From an uncultured Erythrobacter sp. (GTDB lineage Bacteria; Pseudomonadota; Alphaproteobacteria; Sphingomonadales; Sphingomonadaceae), in NCBI GenBank assembly GCA_947503275.1, contig CANNCZ010000002.1:516733-580732 (forward strand): a stretch of DNA of 64,000 nt. Direction: 5' to 3'. The position numbers and the translations under genes were made by a program. This document shows, piece by piece, positions 8,251 through 16,572 of the stretch (position 1 is its first letter; every line of letters begins with the position of its first letter). The notes under the pieces are model-generated. The model saw nothing but the letters and a program-made list of their open reading frames with translations. It made no database searches and was not told where the DNA came from.

Positions 8251-8493
8251 ATGACCGAAGCCGAAGTTGATGAGCGTATCCGCGGCCTGATCGAGCCCTT
8301 CAACAAAAAGGGCATCGACATCGCGCCAGGCACGACCTTTGCCAACGACCTTGAATTTGACAGCCTGACTGTGATGGATTTCGTCGCTGAAATCGAAGAC
8401 GAATTCGATATCATCATAAGCATGAACCAACAGGCCGACATTGAGAACTACGGCCAATTGGTTAGCGCAGTCCACAAGCTACAAGATAGCTGA
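8251..8493 (+). CDS. Acyl carrier protein paired with serine palmitoyltransferase
   Basis: 80 residues from ATG 8251. The phosphopantetheine attachment Ser sits in LEFDSLTVMDF, with the acidic helix II (EIEDEFDI) expected of acyl carrier proteins. It is much diverged from the housekeeping AcpP form. The gene lies 13 bp before serine palmitoyltransferase, as in other sphingomonads, where this dedicated ACP is thought to deliver the acyl chain for sphingolipid synthesis. The upstream in-frame extension to 8122 has no supporting ribosome site and overlaps the divergent gene. Confidence 0.92.
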   Translation: MTEAEVDERIRGLIEPFNKKGIDIAPGTTFANDLEFDSLTVMDFVAEIEDEFDIIISMNQQADIENYGQLVSAVHKLQDS

Positions 8494-8506
8494 TAAGAGC
8501 ATCACC

Positions 8507-9742
8507 ATGAATGATATCGCAACGCCCGTCGCAGCGCCCAATGGTGACCTGCTTTCGAAGTTTGACCCGCTCATCCAAACTCGTGAGACGCTTTTGGCGA
8601 GCGGGATTGAAGATCCATTCAATCTGGTCATGGAAAAAGTGCTCTCGCCAACCAAGGCGATCTGCAACGGGCGCGAGACGATCTTGCTTGGCACCTACAA
8701 CTACATGGGCATGACCTTTGATCCGGATGTTCTGGACGCAGGAAAGCAGGCGTTAGCGGATTTTGGCGCAGGGACGACCGGAAGTCGCGTTCTGAACGGC
8801 ACCTATCAGGGGCATAAGGAGTGCGAAGACGCGCTGCGAGAGTTCTACGATATGGACCATGCGATGGTCTTTTCGACCGGTTATCAAGCCAATCTCGGCA
8901 TCATCTCCACCATCGCAGGCAAAGGCGACTACATTGTCTTAGACATCGACAGCCATGCCTCCATTTATGATGGCTGTGCAATGGGCCGCGCTGAAGTGGT
9001 GCCGTTCAAGCACAATGATATCGAGGCGATGGAAAAGCGTCTGCGGCGGATCCCAGAGGGCGCAGGTAAGCTTGTTGTGCTCGAAGGCGTCTATTCGATG
9101 CTTGGTGATGTCGCACCGCTGAAAGAGATGATCGCGATTGCGAAGAAATATGGCGCGATGGTGCTGGTTGATGAGGCCCACTCTATGGGCTTTATCGGCG
9201 AAAATGGCCGTGGCGTTAGCGAGGAGCAAGGGGTCATTGATGATGTCGACTTCATCATTGGAACGTTCTCAAAAAGCGTCGGAACGGTGGGAGGGTTCTG
9301 TGTTTCAAACCATCCGAAATTCGACATTTTGCGACTAGTGTGTCGCCCCTACGTCTTTACCGCCAGCCTCCCGCCAAGTGTGGTAGCAACTGCCGCGACA
9401 TCAATCCGCAAATTGCAGCATGGAGCCAACAAACGCGCGCACCTTTGGGAGAATTCGAAACGACTTCATAAAGGTCTAACAGACCTTGGTTTCCAATTGG
9501 GGACCAGCGAGCCACAGAGCGCGATTGTTGCTGTTATCATGCCAGACTTGGAGCGCGGGGCGATGATGTGGGAAGGACTTTTGAAAGAAGGTCTCTATGT
9601 GAACCTCGCGCGCCCGCCCGCAACACCTGCCAACATGACATTGCTACGGTGCTCGCTTTGCGCGGACCATTCAGTAGAAGAGGTCGAAGCCGTGCTCGGC
9701 ATGTTTGAGCGCGCGGGTAAGGCCGTTGGCGTCATTGACTAG
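8507..9742 (+). CDS. spt: Serine palmitoyltransferase
   Basis: 411 residues from ATG 8507. It is an alpha-oxoamine synthase (PLP fold type I). The PLP lysine lies in GTFSKSVGTVGGF, the same loop as in the Sphingomonas paucimobilis enzyme; LVDEAHSMGFIG gives the Asp and His that contact the cofactor, and TGYQANLGIIS is the substrate-side loop. It condenses serine with an acyl thioester to 3-ketodihydrosphingosine, the first step of glycosphingolipid synthesis, which replaces LPS in this order. The adjacent ACP and the high identity of the active-site loop favour this over KBL or BioF. The longer frame from 8441 overlaps the ACP gene. Confidence 0.95.
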   Translation: MNDIATPVAAPNGDLLSKFDPLIQTRETLLASGIEDPFNLVMEKVLSPTKAICNGRETILLGTYNYMGMTFDPDVLDAGKQALADFGAGTTGSRVLNGTYQGHKECEDALREFYDMDHAMVFSTGYQANLGIISTIAGKGDYIVLDIDSHASIYDGCAMGRAEVVPFKHNDIEAMEKRLRRIPEGAGKLVVLEGVYSMLGDVAPLKEMIAIAKKYGAMVLVDEAHSMGFIGENGRGVSEEQGVIDDVDFIIGTFSKSVGTVGGFCVSNHPKFDILRLVCRPYVFTASLPPSVVATAATSIRKLQHGANKRAHLWENSKRLHKGLTDLGFQLGTSEPQSAIVAVIMPDLERGAMMWEGLLKEGLYVNLARPPATPANMTLLRCSLCADHSVEEVEAVLGMFERAGKAVGVID

Positions 9743-9795
9743 ATCGCCATATCGGTTCAAAGAAACGGACATTATTACCCAAAAAGGCTAGGGTC

Positions 9796-10476
9796 TTACT
9801 CTGTTTCGACCGCAGCGTCACAGGCATGCGCGGCCTCCGAGTTCTCGTCGCCTCCAGCCAGCTGCGTAAAAACTACAAAGCCACCAACCACAAGGATGAC
9901 AAACAACGTCGTCAATAGACCGAGATATTTGTCGATGATCCGTTTGATCGGTGCTCCAAAAATCTGAAACAGAATTCCGACCACCATGAAGATCATCGCC
10001 CGGCCAGCTAGAGCGGCTAGAGTGAATGTCAGCAGGTTCATTTCAATAAACCCGGCCGTGATCGTCATCAATTTGAATGGAACCGGCGTTCCGGCTGCAA
10101 AGAACACTGCCAGCGCACCTTGCTCACGGATGTAGCATGCCGCGACCGGGAAGCTATCCGCAAGACCCAGAATACCGAGCATCCAAGCGCCGACTGTCTC
10201 ATATAATAGAAACCCAATCGCATAGCCAAACAGCGCACCCAAGACGGAGGAGATCGTCGCAATCGAAGCGAACTGGATCGCTTTCTTCGGCTCTGCCAGG
10301 CACATCAAGCCAAGGAGCGGATGCGGAGGGATGGGGAAGAAGCTGGACTCAATGAAACAAAAGAAAGCCAACCACCACACCGCCTGTGGGTGCGCAGCTT
10401 TCTGCATTGTCCATTCGTAAAGCGCGCGAAGCCATGTCACCGTGGAGCTATCCCTATAAGGCTGAGCTCGGGCCAT
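9796..10476 (-). CDS. YqaA/DedA family membrane protein
   Basis: 226 residues with about five hydrophobic helices. FIESSFFPIPPHPLLGLM near residue 42 and REQGALAVFFAAGTPVPFKLMTITAGF near 117 are the paired re-entrant motifs of the SNARE-associated/VTT (DedA) superfamily, in the YqaA (COG1238) branch. DedA proteins act in lipid flipping or proton-dependent membrane homeostasis; the substrate here is unknown. The gene converges with serine palmitoyltransferase, 53 bp apart, and is divergent from the GTA remnant on the other side. Confidence 0.9.
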   Translation of the reverse strand: MARAQPYRDSSTVTWLRALYEWTMQKAAHPQAVWWLAFFCFIESSFFPIPPHPLLGLMCLAEPKKAIQFASIATISSVLGALFGYAIGFLLYETVGAWMLGILGLADSFPVAACYIREQGALAVFFAAGTPVPFKLMTITAGFIEMNLLTFTLAALAGRAMIFMVVGILFQIFGAPIKRIIDKYLGLLTTLFVILVVGGFVVFTQLAGGDENSEAAHACDAAVETE

Positions 10477-10618
10477 TAAGACAGCCAGTCATACCGTGCA
10501 ACCTGAAAGAAATTCACCATATTGGTTATTTGTATTTACATTGTGACGCTCATTGGTTAGTAAAGGGCAGCATCGAGAAAAAGCGATTCGCCCCAAGACG
10601 GGCTGGCGTGACCGCATC

Positions 10619-10659
10619 AGGCGACCTTCCAATGACGGAAGTGTCGCCTTTTCTTTGCT
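10619..10659 (+). terminator. Rho-independent terminator with no gene in front of it
   Basis: An interrupted hairpin: AGGCGAC plus TTCC pair with GGAA plus GTCGCCT, a 6-base loop AATGAC, then TTTTCTTTG. It points rightward, but the only gene to its left is transcribed leftward from 10476. It lies 20 bp before the GTA small-terminase remnant. It could end a short RNA starting between 10480 and 10600, or be a leftover of a removed gene. Confidence 0.55.
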
Positions 10660-10677
10660 CCGAGCAGGAGACTGATC

Positions 10678-11043
10678 ATGGCCACACAACGCAAAGTCGC
10701 GAAGAACACCGGCAACGCAAGAGGAGGCAATGCACCACCAAAGAAAGGCCCTTGGCGCGGGCGGTTTTTGGACAGTCTGGCTGAGACTTCAAATGTGTCA
10801 GCATCCGCACTGGCAGCCCAAAAGACCACGAATGAAGTGTATCGAGAGCGCCGCAAAGATCCGGAGTTCGCCCGCCAATGGCTGGCCTCACTATCGGAGG
10901 GCTATGTCCATTTGGAACTGGACGTTCTACGCCGATTGCGTGATGGTGACCTTCAAACTGAGGGGGGCGACAAGTTCGATTTTGCCAATGCTCCTCGACG
11001 AAAACGCGGCCACTCTCGACCCCTCATTGGTACCTTCGATTAG
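10678..11043 (+). pseudogene. GTA/phage small-terminase-like protein, 3' end replaced (remnant)
   Basis: 121 codons from ATG 10678 with GGAG about 8 nt upstream. Residues 30-106 follow the N-terminal part of GTA small terminase subunits (RcGTA g1-like): a helix-turn-helix beginning with LAETSNVSASALAAQKTTNE and VYRERRKDPEFARQW, then the helix SEGYVHLELDVLRRLRDGD and the segment KFDFANA. After FANA (about nt 10992) the frame runs into PRRKRGHSR and stops, while relatives would continue into an LRLL helix. The adjacent +1 frame continues instead with the end of another GTA gene. I conclude that a deletion joined the two genes out of frame. Whether the short product is still made is unknown. Confidence 0.65.
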
Positions 11044-11446
11044 CACCACCCGGATCGCCGCAATTGGCTTAGGAGACGACGGGCCAGTTTCGGCAAGCTT
11101 GCAGAATGTCGGACTATCGCGTCGTCCACCGATGCCAATTTGGCCACGATCGACTGTTTCCGCCGATGGTACCTTAGAGCTTTGCTGGACCCGTAGAGCG
11201 CGCGGGCAATGGCGCTGGGAGGGATCCAGCGAAATGCCTCTAGTTGAAGAACAGGAACTGTACCTGGTTGGTTTCGGGCCAGTCGATAGCCCGCATATCG
11301 CATGGAATGTTGCTTCCCCCCAGTTCACGCTTTCGCCTGCTGAACAGGCACAAGCGGTCGTAAGTCATGGGGTTGGAGAGCTCTGGGTTCGTCAAATTGG
11401 CACTTACTCTCAGTCAAGTGCCTTGCACCTCTTTACACTGTCTTGA
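10988..11446 (+). pseudogene. C-terminal remnant of GTA host-specificity/tail fibre protein (g15-like)
   Basis: About 152 codons in the frame +1 to the small terminase remnant. The sequence TRIAAIGLGDDGPVSASL, then LSRRPPMP, SADGTLELCWTRRARG, WRW, PLVEEQELY and GELWVRQIG matches the end of the very large GTA baseplate/host-recognition protein (glycoside-hydrolase/TIM-barrel tail protein, roughly g15), normally well over 1000 residues. The N-terminal bulk is gone. There is no ribosome site at 10988, so it is most likely untranslated. It ends 16 bp before the DUF2793 gene, exactly where g15 ends in intact sphingomonad clusters. Confidence 0.65.
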
Positions 11447-11462
11447 CCTCTGGAGAACTTGA

Positions 11463-11924
11463 ATGACCACTCCGATATCGTTCCCATCGACAACAACGAA
11501 CTTTTCGCTGCCCCTCTTGTTTTCCGGGCAGGCTCAGAAAGAAATCTCAATCAATCAAACCGTGTCCATGCTGGACGCATTGATTCAGTCGAGCGTCGAC
11601 GCTTCGCTATCATCCCCTCCCACAGATCCGAAGGATGGCTCGACTTATCGTGTGCTTGCTAACGCTACCGGTGACTGGGCCGGAAAAGAAGACCAGATCG
11701 CAATCCAGTTAGGAGGGGCTTGGCATTTCATAGCGCCAAAAGCAGGACTGCGATTATTCGACCGGCAGACTGGTGGTTCGTCACACTACGACACAAGCTG
11801 GAACAGCGCCAATGAGCCGACTCTGGACTCTGGAGGCGCAGTGATCGACGCAGAAGCTCGTCAGGTGCTGGTTGATCTGATTGAAGCCCTTCGAATTCTT
11901 GGAATTTTCCCAAAATCCCTTTAG
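11463..11924 (+). CDS. DUF2793 domain-containing protein (last gene of a GTA cluster)
   Basis: 153 residues, intact, ATG 11463 with GGAGAA 7 nt upstream. The family core is clear: FSGQAQKEISINQT near residue 20, a short Ser/Thr-rich stretch, PPTDPKDGSTYRV, GDWAGKEDQIA, GGAWHFIAPKAGLR. DUF2793 proteins sit at the 3' end of GTA clusters in Sphingomonadales, just after the host-specificity gene, and are thought to be a particle surface component. Here it follows the g15 remnant directly and is the only apparently complete gene left. The C-terminal 25 residues form a leucine-rich helix. Confidence 0.8.
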   Translation: MTTPISFPSTTTNFSLPLLFSGQAQKEISINQTVSMLDALIQSSVDASLSSPPTDPKDGSTYRVLANATGDWAGKEDQIAIQLGGAWHFIAPKAGLRLFDRQTGGSSHYDTSWNSANEPTLDSGGAVIDAEARQVLVDLIEALRILGIFPKSL

Positions 11925-12105
11925 TTACGACCGCCTACAAGGCGCTCATATGGTGTATACCTGTCCAATAAACGGTGTTTTTTGGTTGCTAGTTTGCCAA
12001 ACGAGGCATTCTTGCAACAGTTCAAGGCCATTGATTGCTTGCTACTCAATTAGGGAGAAGTTAGAGACGACTAGCGCCTCAGACCTAAAGAAGGGGAATC
12101 TTAGA

Positions 12106-13248
12106 ATGCGTAAAATCGTCATAGGGTTGGCGATGGCTTCGACCGCACTCACCACGCCCGCCATGGCCCGCGAAGGTCAATGGTATATTCAGGGCGACGC
12201 AGGTGTGATGCTTGTTGAAGACGTCACTTTCGATGTTAACGGCACACTCGGTGATGCTGTTGCAGATCACGACACCGGATATGATTTCGGCACAGCCGTT
12301 GGTTACGACTTCGGTGCGTTCCGACTTGAAGCCGAAGCGAGCTATCGCGAGGCTGATGTGCAGGAAGTTGTTGGCGGAACCGAAGGTCTCGTCGTCAATC
12401 CTGCTCCAGTAGCTCCTGGTGGTTTTAACACCTTCAGCGGTCCTCTTGACGCTGCCGGAGACTTTAACGCTCTTAGCTTCATGCTGAACGGTCTTTTCGA
12501 CTTTGGTGATGATGATGGCATTCAAGGCTTTGCCGGTGCTGGTATCGGCGTCGCTCGGGTAGACCTTCATGCTTTTGTCAATCAGAATGGGCCTGGTGCT
12601 TATGATGATTCAGACACTGGTCTAGCATGGCAGCTTCTCGCTGGCGTTCGCGCACCCATCAGCGATAGCTGGGACGTGGGCTTGAAATATCGCTACTTCA
12701 ACGCGGTGAATGTTGAGCTCATTGATGCTTTGGGTCGCCCGCTTGAGACAGACGTAAGCTCTCATTCGGTTCTCGGCTCGATCATTTACAACTTTGGTGG
12801 TGAGGCACCCCCTCCACCACCTCCACCTCCACCGCCTCCACCGCCGCCTCCACCGCCGCCTCCACCGCCGCCTCCGCCGCCTCCACCGGCTCCCGCGTGT
12901 AACACTGGCCCGTACATCGTGTTCTTTGATCATGATGAATCGGTCATCACTGCGGATGCTGCGACGATTTTGGACAACGCGGTCACAGCCTACGCCAACT
13001 GCGGCACGGCGAACGTGATGCTTGCAGGTCACGCTGACCGGTCGGGTAGCGTTTCCTACAACATCGGCCTCGCTGAGCGTCGTAACACTTCGGTGCGCGG
13101 CTATCTTGGTGGCCGTGGCATTCCCGATGGACGTATCAGCAGCGAAGCGTTTGGCGAATCGCAGCCACGCGTTCCTACCGCGGACGGCGTCCGTGAGCTT
13201 CAGAACCGTCGGGTTGAAGTAACCTACGGTCCTGGTTCAGGCATGTAA
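12106..13248 (+). CDS. OmpA-family outer membrane protein with polyproline linker
   Basis: 380 residues from ATG 12106 (ribosome site AAGGGG at 12091-12096; a start at 11881 would overlap DUF2793 out of frame). Layout: signal peptide to about residue 21 (TPAMA), an eight-strand beta-barrel of about 205 residues with many Asp/Gly turns, a run of 27 consecutive prolines, then an OmpA peptidoglycan-binding domain with VFFDHDESVIT, GHADRSGS and ERRNTSVRGYL, ending in LQNRRVEVTYG. It tethers the outer membrane to the cell wall. Such a proline run should stall ribosomes and require EF-P. A terminator follows directly. Confidence 0.93.
   Translation: MRKIVIGLAMASTALTTPAMAREGQWYIQGDAGVMLVEDVTFDVNGTLGDAVADHDTGYDFGTAVGYDFGAFRLEAEASYREADVQEVVGGTEGLVVNPAPVAPGGFNTFSGPLDAAGDFNALSFMLNGLFDFGDDDGIQGFAGAGIGVARVDLHAFVNQNGPGAYDDSDTGLAWQLLAGVRAPISDSWDVGLKYRYFNAVNVELIDALGRPLETDVSSHSVLGSIIYNFGGEAPPPPPPPPPPPPPPPPPPPPPPPPPPPAPACNTGPYIVFFDHDESVITADAATILDNAVTAYANCGTANVMLAGHADRSGSVSYNIGLAERRNTSVRGYLGGRGIPDGRISSEAFGESQPRVPTADGVRELQNRRVEVTYGPGSGM
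12808..12888 (+). repeat. Proline-codon tandem repeat in the OmpA linker
   Basis: 27 uninterrupted Pro codons (CCT, CCA and CCG mixed, with one CCC), partly arranged as repeats of CCTCCACCGCCG. Repeat number can change by slippage without breaking the frame. Confidence 0.9.
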
Positions 13249-13277
13249 CGTTCAGCTCATAGCTAACGCAAAATTGA

Positions 13278-13306
13278 GGGGTCGGAGAAATCCGGCCCCT
13301 TTTTTT
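13278..13306 (+). terminator. Rho-independent terminator of the OmpA gene
   Basis: GGGGTCGG pairs with CCGGCCCC (one G-T pair) over a 6-base loop AGAAAT, followed by seven T residues. It begins 29 bp after the OmpA stop codon. Confidence 0.9.
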
Positions 13307-13338
13307 GTCGTTTGGATCTGGCTAAATTGAAAATATAA

Positions 13339-13353
13339 CTGCGGTTACCGCAG
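13339..13353. repeat. 15-bp palindrome between convergent genes
   Basis: CTGCGGT-T-ACCGCAG is a perfect inverted repeat with a one-base centre, located between the OmpA terminator and the end of queC. Its compactness suggests a protein-binding site more than an RNA hairpin, but no regulated gene starts here. Confidence 0.4.
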
Positions 13354-13394
13354 ATTGCAGGCATAGCAACATAGTGTAGCTGCCACACTTTTAT

Positions 13395-13415
13395 CGCTGC
13401 CAAAAGGTGGCAGCG
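13395..13415 (-). terminator. Hairpin abutting the queC stop codon (possible terminator)
   Basis: CGCTGCCA and TGGCAGCG pair perfectly over a 5-base loop. The hairpin ends one base before the queC stop. No proper T tract follows on the minus strand, so it may only protect the transcript end. A further GCTGCCAC copy lies just to the left at about 13379-13386. Confidence 0.4.
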
Positions 13416-14114
13416 TTAGGCCTGATACACCGTGCTATCGATTAACCCTGCTTCTTCGAAACCCTTCTTGCGCAACCGGCATGAGTCGCATTCTCCACAT
13501 GCCTTCCCATCTACTGTTGGGTCATAGCAGGACCAACTCCAAGCGGGGTCGAGCTTCAAACGTTCACATTCCTTTGCGATGTCAGACTTCGTCATATGCT
13601 GGAGTGGCGCATGGATATTGAACGCCGCCCCATCAATGCCAGCCTTCGTTCCAAGTCGCGCCGTTTCAGCGAAACTTGCGATGAATTCGGGTCTGCAGTC
13701 TGGATACCCCGAATAATCTAACGCATTCACCCCAATAAAGACGTCATTGGCACTCGCCGCCTCTGCACAAGCCGTGGTTAAAGCCAGAAACACGAGATTG
13801 CGAGCGGGGACATATGTAACCGGGATATCTTCTCCGACGCCCGATTTCGGAACGTCGATCGCGTCAGTCAACGCGGAGCCACCAAACGCTCTCAAGTCGA
13901 GCGATAGCTCGATGTGATCGGCAACTCTCAGTTTTGCGGCAATTGAGCGCGCGGATGAAAGCTCCAAACGATGACGCTGGCCGTAATCGAGAGTAAGTGC
14001 GTGAACGTCAAAGCCACGCTCGATTGCGAGCGCCGCAGTAACCATAGAGTCTAGACCGCCCGAGAGCAGTACCACTGCCTTGCGCTTCAAAGCTGCGTTT
14101 GATGTCGTATTCAT
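13416..14114 (-). CDS. queC: 7-cyano-7-deazaguanine synthase QueC
   Basis: 232 residues. The PP-loop ATP motif is VLLSGGLDS near residue 16, followed by LTLDYGQRH, VPARNLVF and VNALDYSGYPDCRPEF. The zinc site is SCYDPTVDGKACGECDSCR with four Cys. It converts carboxy-deazaguanine to preQ0 for queuosine tRNA modification. No other queuosine gene is nearby. Start ATG 14114; the leftward neighbour upstream, the DUF3617-like gene, lies 48 bp away. Confidence 0.97.
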   Translation of the reverse strand: MNTTSNAALKRKAVVLLSGGLDSMVTAALAIERGFDVHALTLDYGQRHRLELSSARSIAAKLRVADHIELSLDLRAFGGSALTDAIDVPKSGVGEDIPVTYVPARNLVFLALTTACAEAASANDVFIGVNALDYSGYPDCRPEFIASFAETARLGTKAGIDGAAFNIHAPLQHMTKSDIAKECERLKLDPAWSWSCYDPTVDGKACGECDSCRLRKKGFEEAGLIDSTVYQA

Positions 14115-14162
14115 CGGTTGGACTTAGCGGGAAACCCTAAGATGGCAACGTCTCAGGACTGA

Positions 14163-14576
14163 TCAGCAGCTCCCCGTATGCCGCGCTTCTGCTGCAAACT
14201 GGAATGGCAATCCTGATACGATGCCTTGGCTGTCAATTTGCACCAGATCACCAGTTTCCTTGCGGATGTTCGTTCGACCATAGCCGTTACCGGGACAGGT
14301 GTATTGCACAGTGACCCGGCTTGTCGCGTCTTCAACGACAAAGCGGCTACAGCCATTTTCAGGATGCCGAAGCTGAATCAACTCCTCGCCGGTTCTAACA
14401 CATACCTTACGCTCAGGCATGCCATCACGGTACTTGATGGTCCATTCACCTTTCGTCAGGCCGTCGAGCATCGCCAGGCCGCCGGATTGAGCGGCGGCTG
14501 GCAATGCGAAACCTAAAGCTATCATGCAAAGTGCGGCGAATAGGCCGATTGGCGAGGGGGACTTGAGGTTTTTCAT
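14163..14576 (-). CDS. DUF3617-like secreted protein
   Basis: 137 residues from ATG 14576, chosen because it places a clean signal peptide (KNLKSPSPIGLFAALCMIAL, cleavage after PAAA near residue 30) at the N-terminus. The mature part has GEWTIKYRDG, a Cys in RKVCVRTGEEL, NGCSRFVV, VQYTCPGNGYG and a final Cys, giving four cysteines likely paired in the periplasm. This arrangement resembles DUF3617, a periplasmic family of unknown function. An ATG at 14615 would add 13 residues ahead of the signal. Confidence 0.65.
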   Translation of the reverse strand: MKNLKSPSPIGLFAALCMIALGFALPAAAQSGGLAMLDGLTKGEWTIKYRDGMPERKVCVRTGEELIQLRHPENGCSRFVVEDATSRVTVQYTCPGNGYGRTNIRKETGDLVQIDSQGIVSGLPFQFAAEARHTGSC

Positions 14577-14661
14577 AGGGCTATATTCGCTGAAACCTTT
14601 TTCGATTGCGCGCATATAGTCGTATTTGCGCGATGAGCCGTTGCTGAACAGCGATGAAGTG

Positions 14662-15558
14662 CTATAATGGGAGTGCGAATGTTTTGGCGCAAAAGGCGCA
14701 ATCGACAGAGATGATACCATCCTCATCCCGCATCTCGTCACGCTCGTCGGCGGGAAACCGTTTGATTACAGACGCATAATAGTCTGTGCTGCAACGACAA
14801 CCACGAGATAGACTGGGTCCCGGTTGAATTCGAACTTCCACCTCTTCATGAAACAACCGCCAGGTGAGAATTTCCAGTGACAATTCTGGATCAAGCAGTT
14901 CATCGTGACTGATCGAACCTGCCATCGCCTCGATATGCTCCCAGTCAGGATGGTCCATTCGAACATGCAACCGCTCCCGCCCCTCCTCACCATCGGCAAG
15001 GTGTTGAATCAGCAAGCCCGCCGCAACCTGTCCAGCACCGTTTGAGCGACTGGCGACACGTATCATCGTGGGAACTTGCTCAGATTGACTGAAGTAGGCT
15101 TCACAAGCTTGCGCGAGAGTCTCTCCCTCCAGTGGCACAATTCCTTGATATCTTTTGCCCGCACCCGTTTCGAATGTGATGGCGAGATAGCCTTCACCAA
15201 ACAGAGCCGAAAGCGATGGATTTGCACCGAGTTTTTGCAGCCCTTCAGCGTCAAACTCAGCATGGCCACGCACCTCTCCCCCCCGAAAATCGCATACCAG
15301 CAGCGTCACAACGCCCTTCTTGGTTTGCGCCTGCATCGTAAGCTGGGCATCAACCCCTTCAGCCTTGAGCAATCCCCCCATCAACGTGGCTAACACCAAC
15401 GCCTCCGCCAGCAAGTGGGTTATGGGCGGTGGGTAATCATGCGCGGACAGGACATCGTCTATCGTTCGGTCTAAGCGAACGATACGCGCTCGTGCATTGC
15501 GATCAGGCAAGGTGAAGCCAAGCAATTTGTCGGCAAAAGTTTCGGACTGCGCTTTCAT
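14662..15558 (-). CDS. hslO: Redox-regulated molecular chaperone Hsp33
   Basis: 298 residues from ATG 15558. The N-terminal domain includes the conserved DYPPPITHLLAEAL and LLVCDFRGGEVRGHA segments. The C-terminal zinc switch is CRCS ... CAFC (CxC plus CxxC), the redox sensor that releases zinc and activates the holdase under oxidative stress. The gene follows argF by 69 bp on the same strand, an arrangement often seen in alphaproteobacteria, and may be read from the arg promoter. Confidence 0.96.
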   Translation of the reverse strand: MKAQSETFADKLLGFTLPDRNARARIVRLDRTIDDVLSAHDYPPPITHLLAEALVLATLMGGLLKAEGVDAQLTMQAQTKKGVVTLLVCDFRGGEVRGHAEFDAEGLQKLGANPSLSALFGEGYLAITFETGAGKRYQGIVPLEGETLAQACEAYFSQSEQVPTMIRVASRSNGAGQVAAGLLIQHLADGEEGRERLHVRMDHPDWEHIEAMAGSISHDELLDPELSLEILTWRLFHEEVEVRIQPGPSLSRGCRCSTDYYASVIKRFPADERDEMRDEDGIISVDCAFCAKTFALPL

Positions 15559-15627
15559 GCCAAGGATATGGGGACCGCAAGTGCTGGCGTTAAGCCCCAT
15601 CGCGCTCCACAAAAACCACTCATTGCA

Positions 15628-16572
15628 CTACCGTAGTTGACCAAAGTTCCATAGCAGCACAGATTTTTGCGCATGGATTCGGTTTTCCGCCTCTGGGAAA
15701 ACGCACGACTGCGGCCCCTCGAAAACCTCTTCTGTCACTTCATCACCTACGTGAGCAGGCAAGCAGTGAAGGAAAATTGCGTCCGACTTAGCGAGCCTGA
15801 TCAAAACACTATCGACTTGGTAGGGTGCCATAGCTGCGCGCTTTTCGGCCGCGTCGTCTTGCCCCATCGATATCCATGTGTCGGTCACGAGCACATCTGC
15901 GCCCGCTGCCGCGTCACTCGCACTATTGGTCAGCGTGACAATCGAGCCACCGTCGCGGGCCATAGCGACAAATTCTGGGTCGGGCTCAAATCCTGCTGGT
16001 GTCGCAACGCGGACATTGAACTTCATCAGTCCAGCCGCCTCCAAAACCGAGTGCAGAACATTGTTGCCGTCGCCGAACCAGGCGACCTCCAAGCCAGGCA
16101 ATGGCTTTCCCTGCTCGATCACAGTCAGCAGGTCAGCGACAATCTGGCAGGGGTGCGAACGGTCGGTTAGGCCGTTGATCACCGGGACGCTAGCATGGCG
16201 CGCCATCTCTTCGATCTTCGCGTGATCGTCAGTTCGCAGCATGATTGCATCGACCATTCTGCTGAGAACTCTCGCAGTGTCGGCGATGCTCTCCCCACGT
16301 CCAAGCTGGCTCGATCCCGCTTCAAGCAAGAGTACTGTGCCGCCAAGCTGGCGCATAGCGATATCAAAGCTAACGCGTGTGCGAGTGGAGCTCTTTTCAA
16401 ACACCAATGCTAAGACTCGACCAGCCAAAGGTCGATCCGGATCCACCTGCCCTTTCGGCCATTTTGCTCGTGCGGCTTTTCGGTCAATCGCATCGGCGAT
16501 CATAGCCGCGATCCCATCTGCCCCAGCATCGCTAAGGTCGAGGAAATGTTGGTGTGTGGCGGGCAACCCCAT
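15628..16572 (-). CDS. argF: Ornithine carbamoyltransferase
   Basis: 314 residues. The carbamoyl-phosphate loop [11 protein letters not shown] is near residue 50, [10 protein letters not shown] near 130, and the ornithine loop [13 protein letters not shown] near 265. It makes citrulline from ornithine and carbamoyl phosphate in arginine synthesis. ATG at 16572 overlaps the argD stop as TGATG, so the two are translated in a coupled way; the frame's apparent start at 16575 is a TTG. Confidence 0.97.
   Translation of the reverse strand: MGLPATHQHFLDLSDAGADGIAAMIADAIDRKAARAKWPKGQVDPDRPLAGRVLALVFEKSSTRTRVSFDIAMRQLGGTVLLLEAGSSQLGRGESIADTARVLSRMVDAIMLRTDDHAKIEEMARHASVPVINGLTDRSHPCQIVADLLTVIEQGKPLPGLEVAWFGDGNNVLHSVLEAAGLMKFNVRVATPAGFEPDPEFVAMARDGGSIVTLTNSASDAAAGADVLVTDTWISMGQDDAAEKRAAMAPYQVDSVLIRLAKSDAIFLHCLPAHVGDEVTEEVFEGPQSCVFPEAENRIHAQKSVLLWNFGQLR

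Noticed and set aside
12622..13032. Arg/Trp-rich minus-strand ORF over the OmpA polyproline
   Set aside because: Direct antisense of proline codons; no independent evidence of coding.
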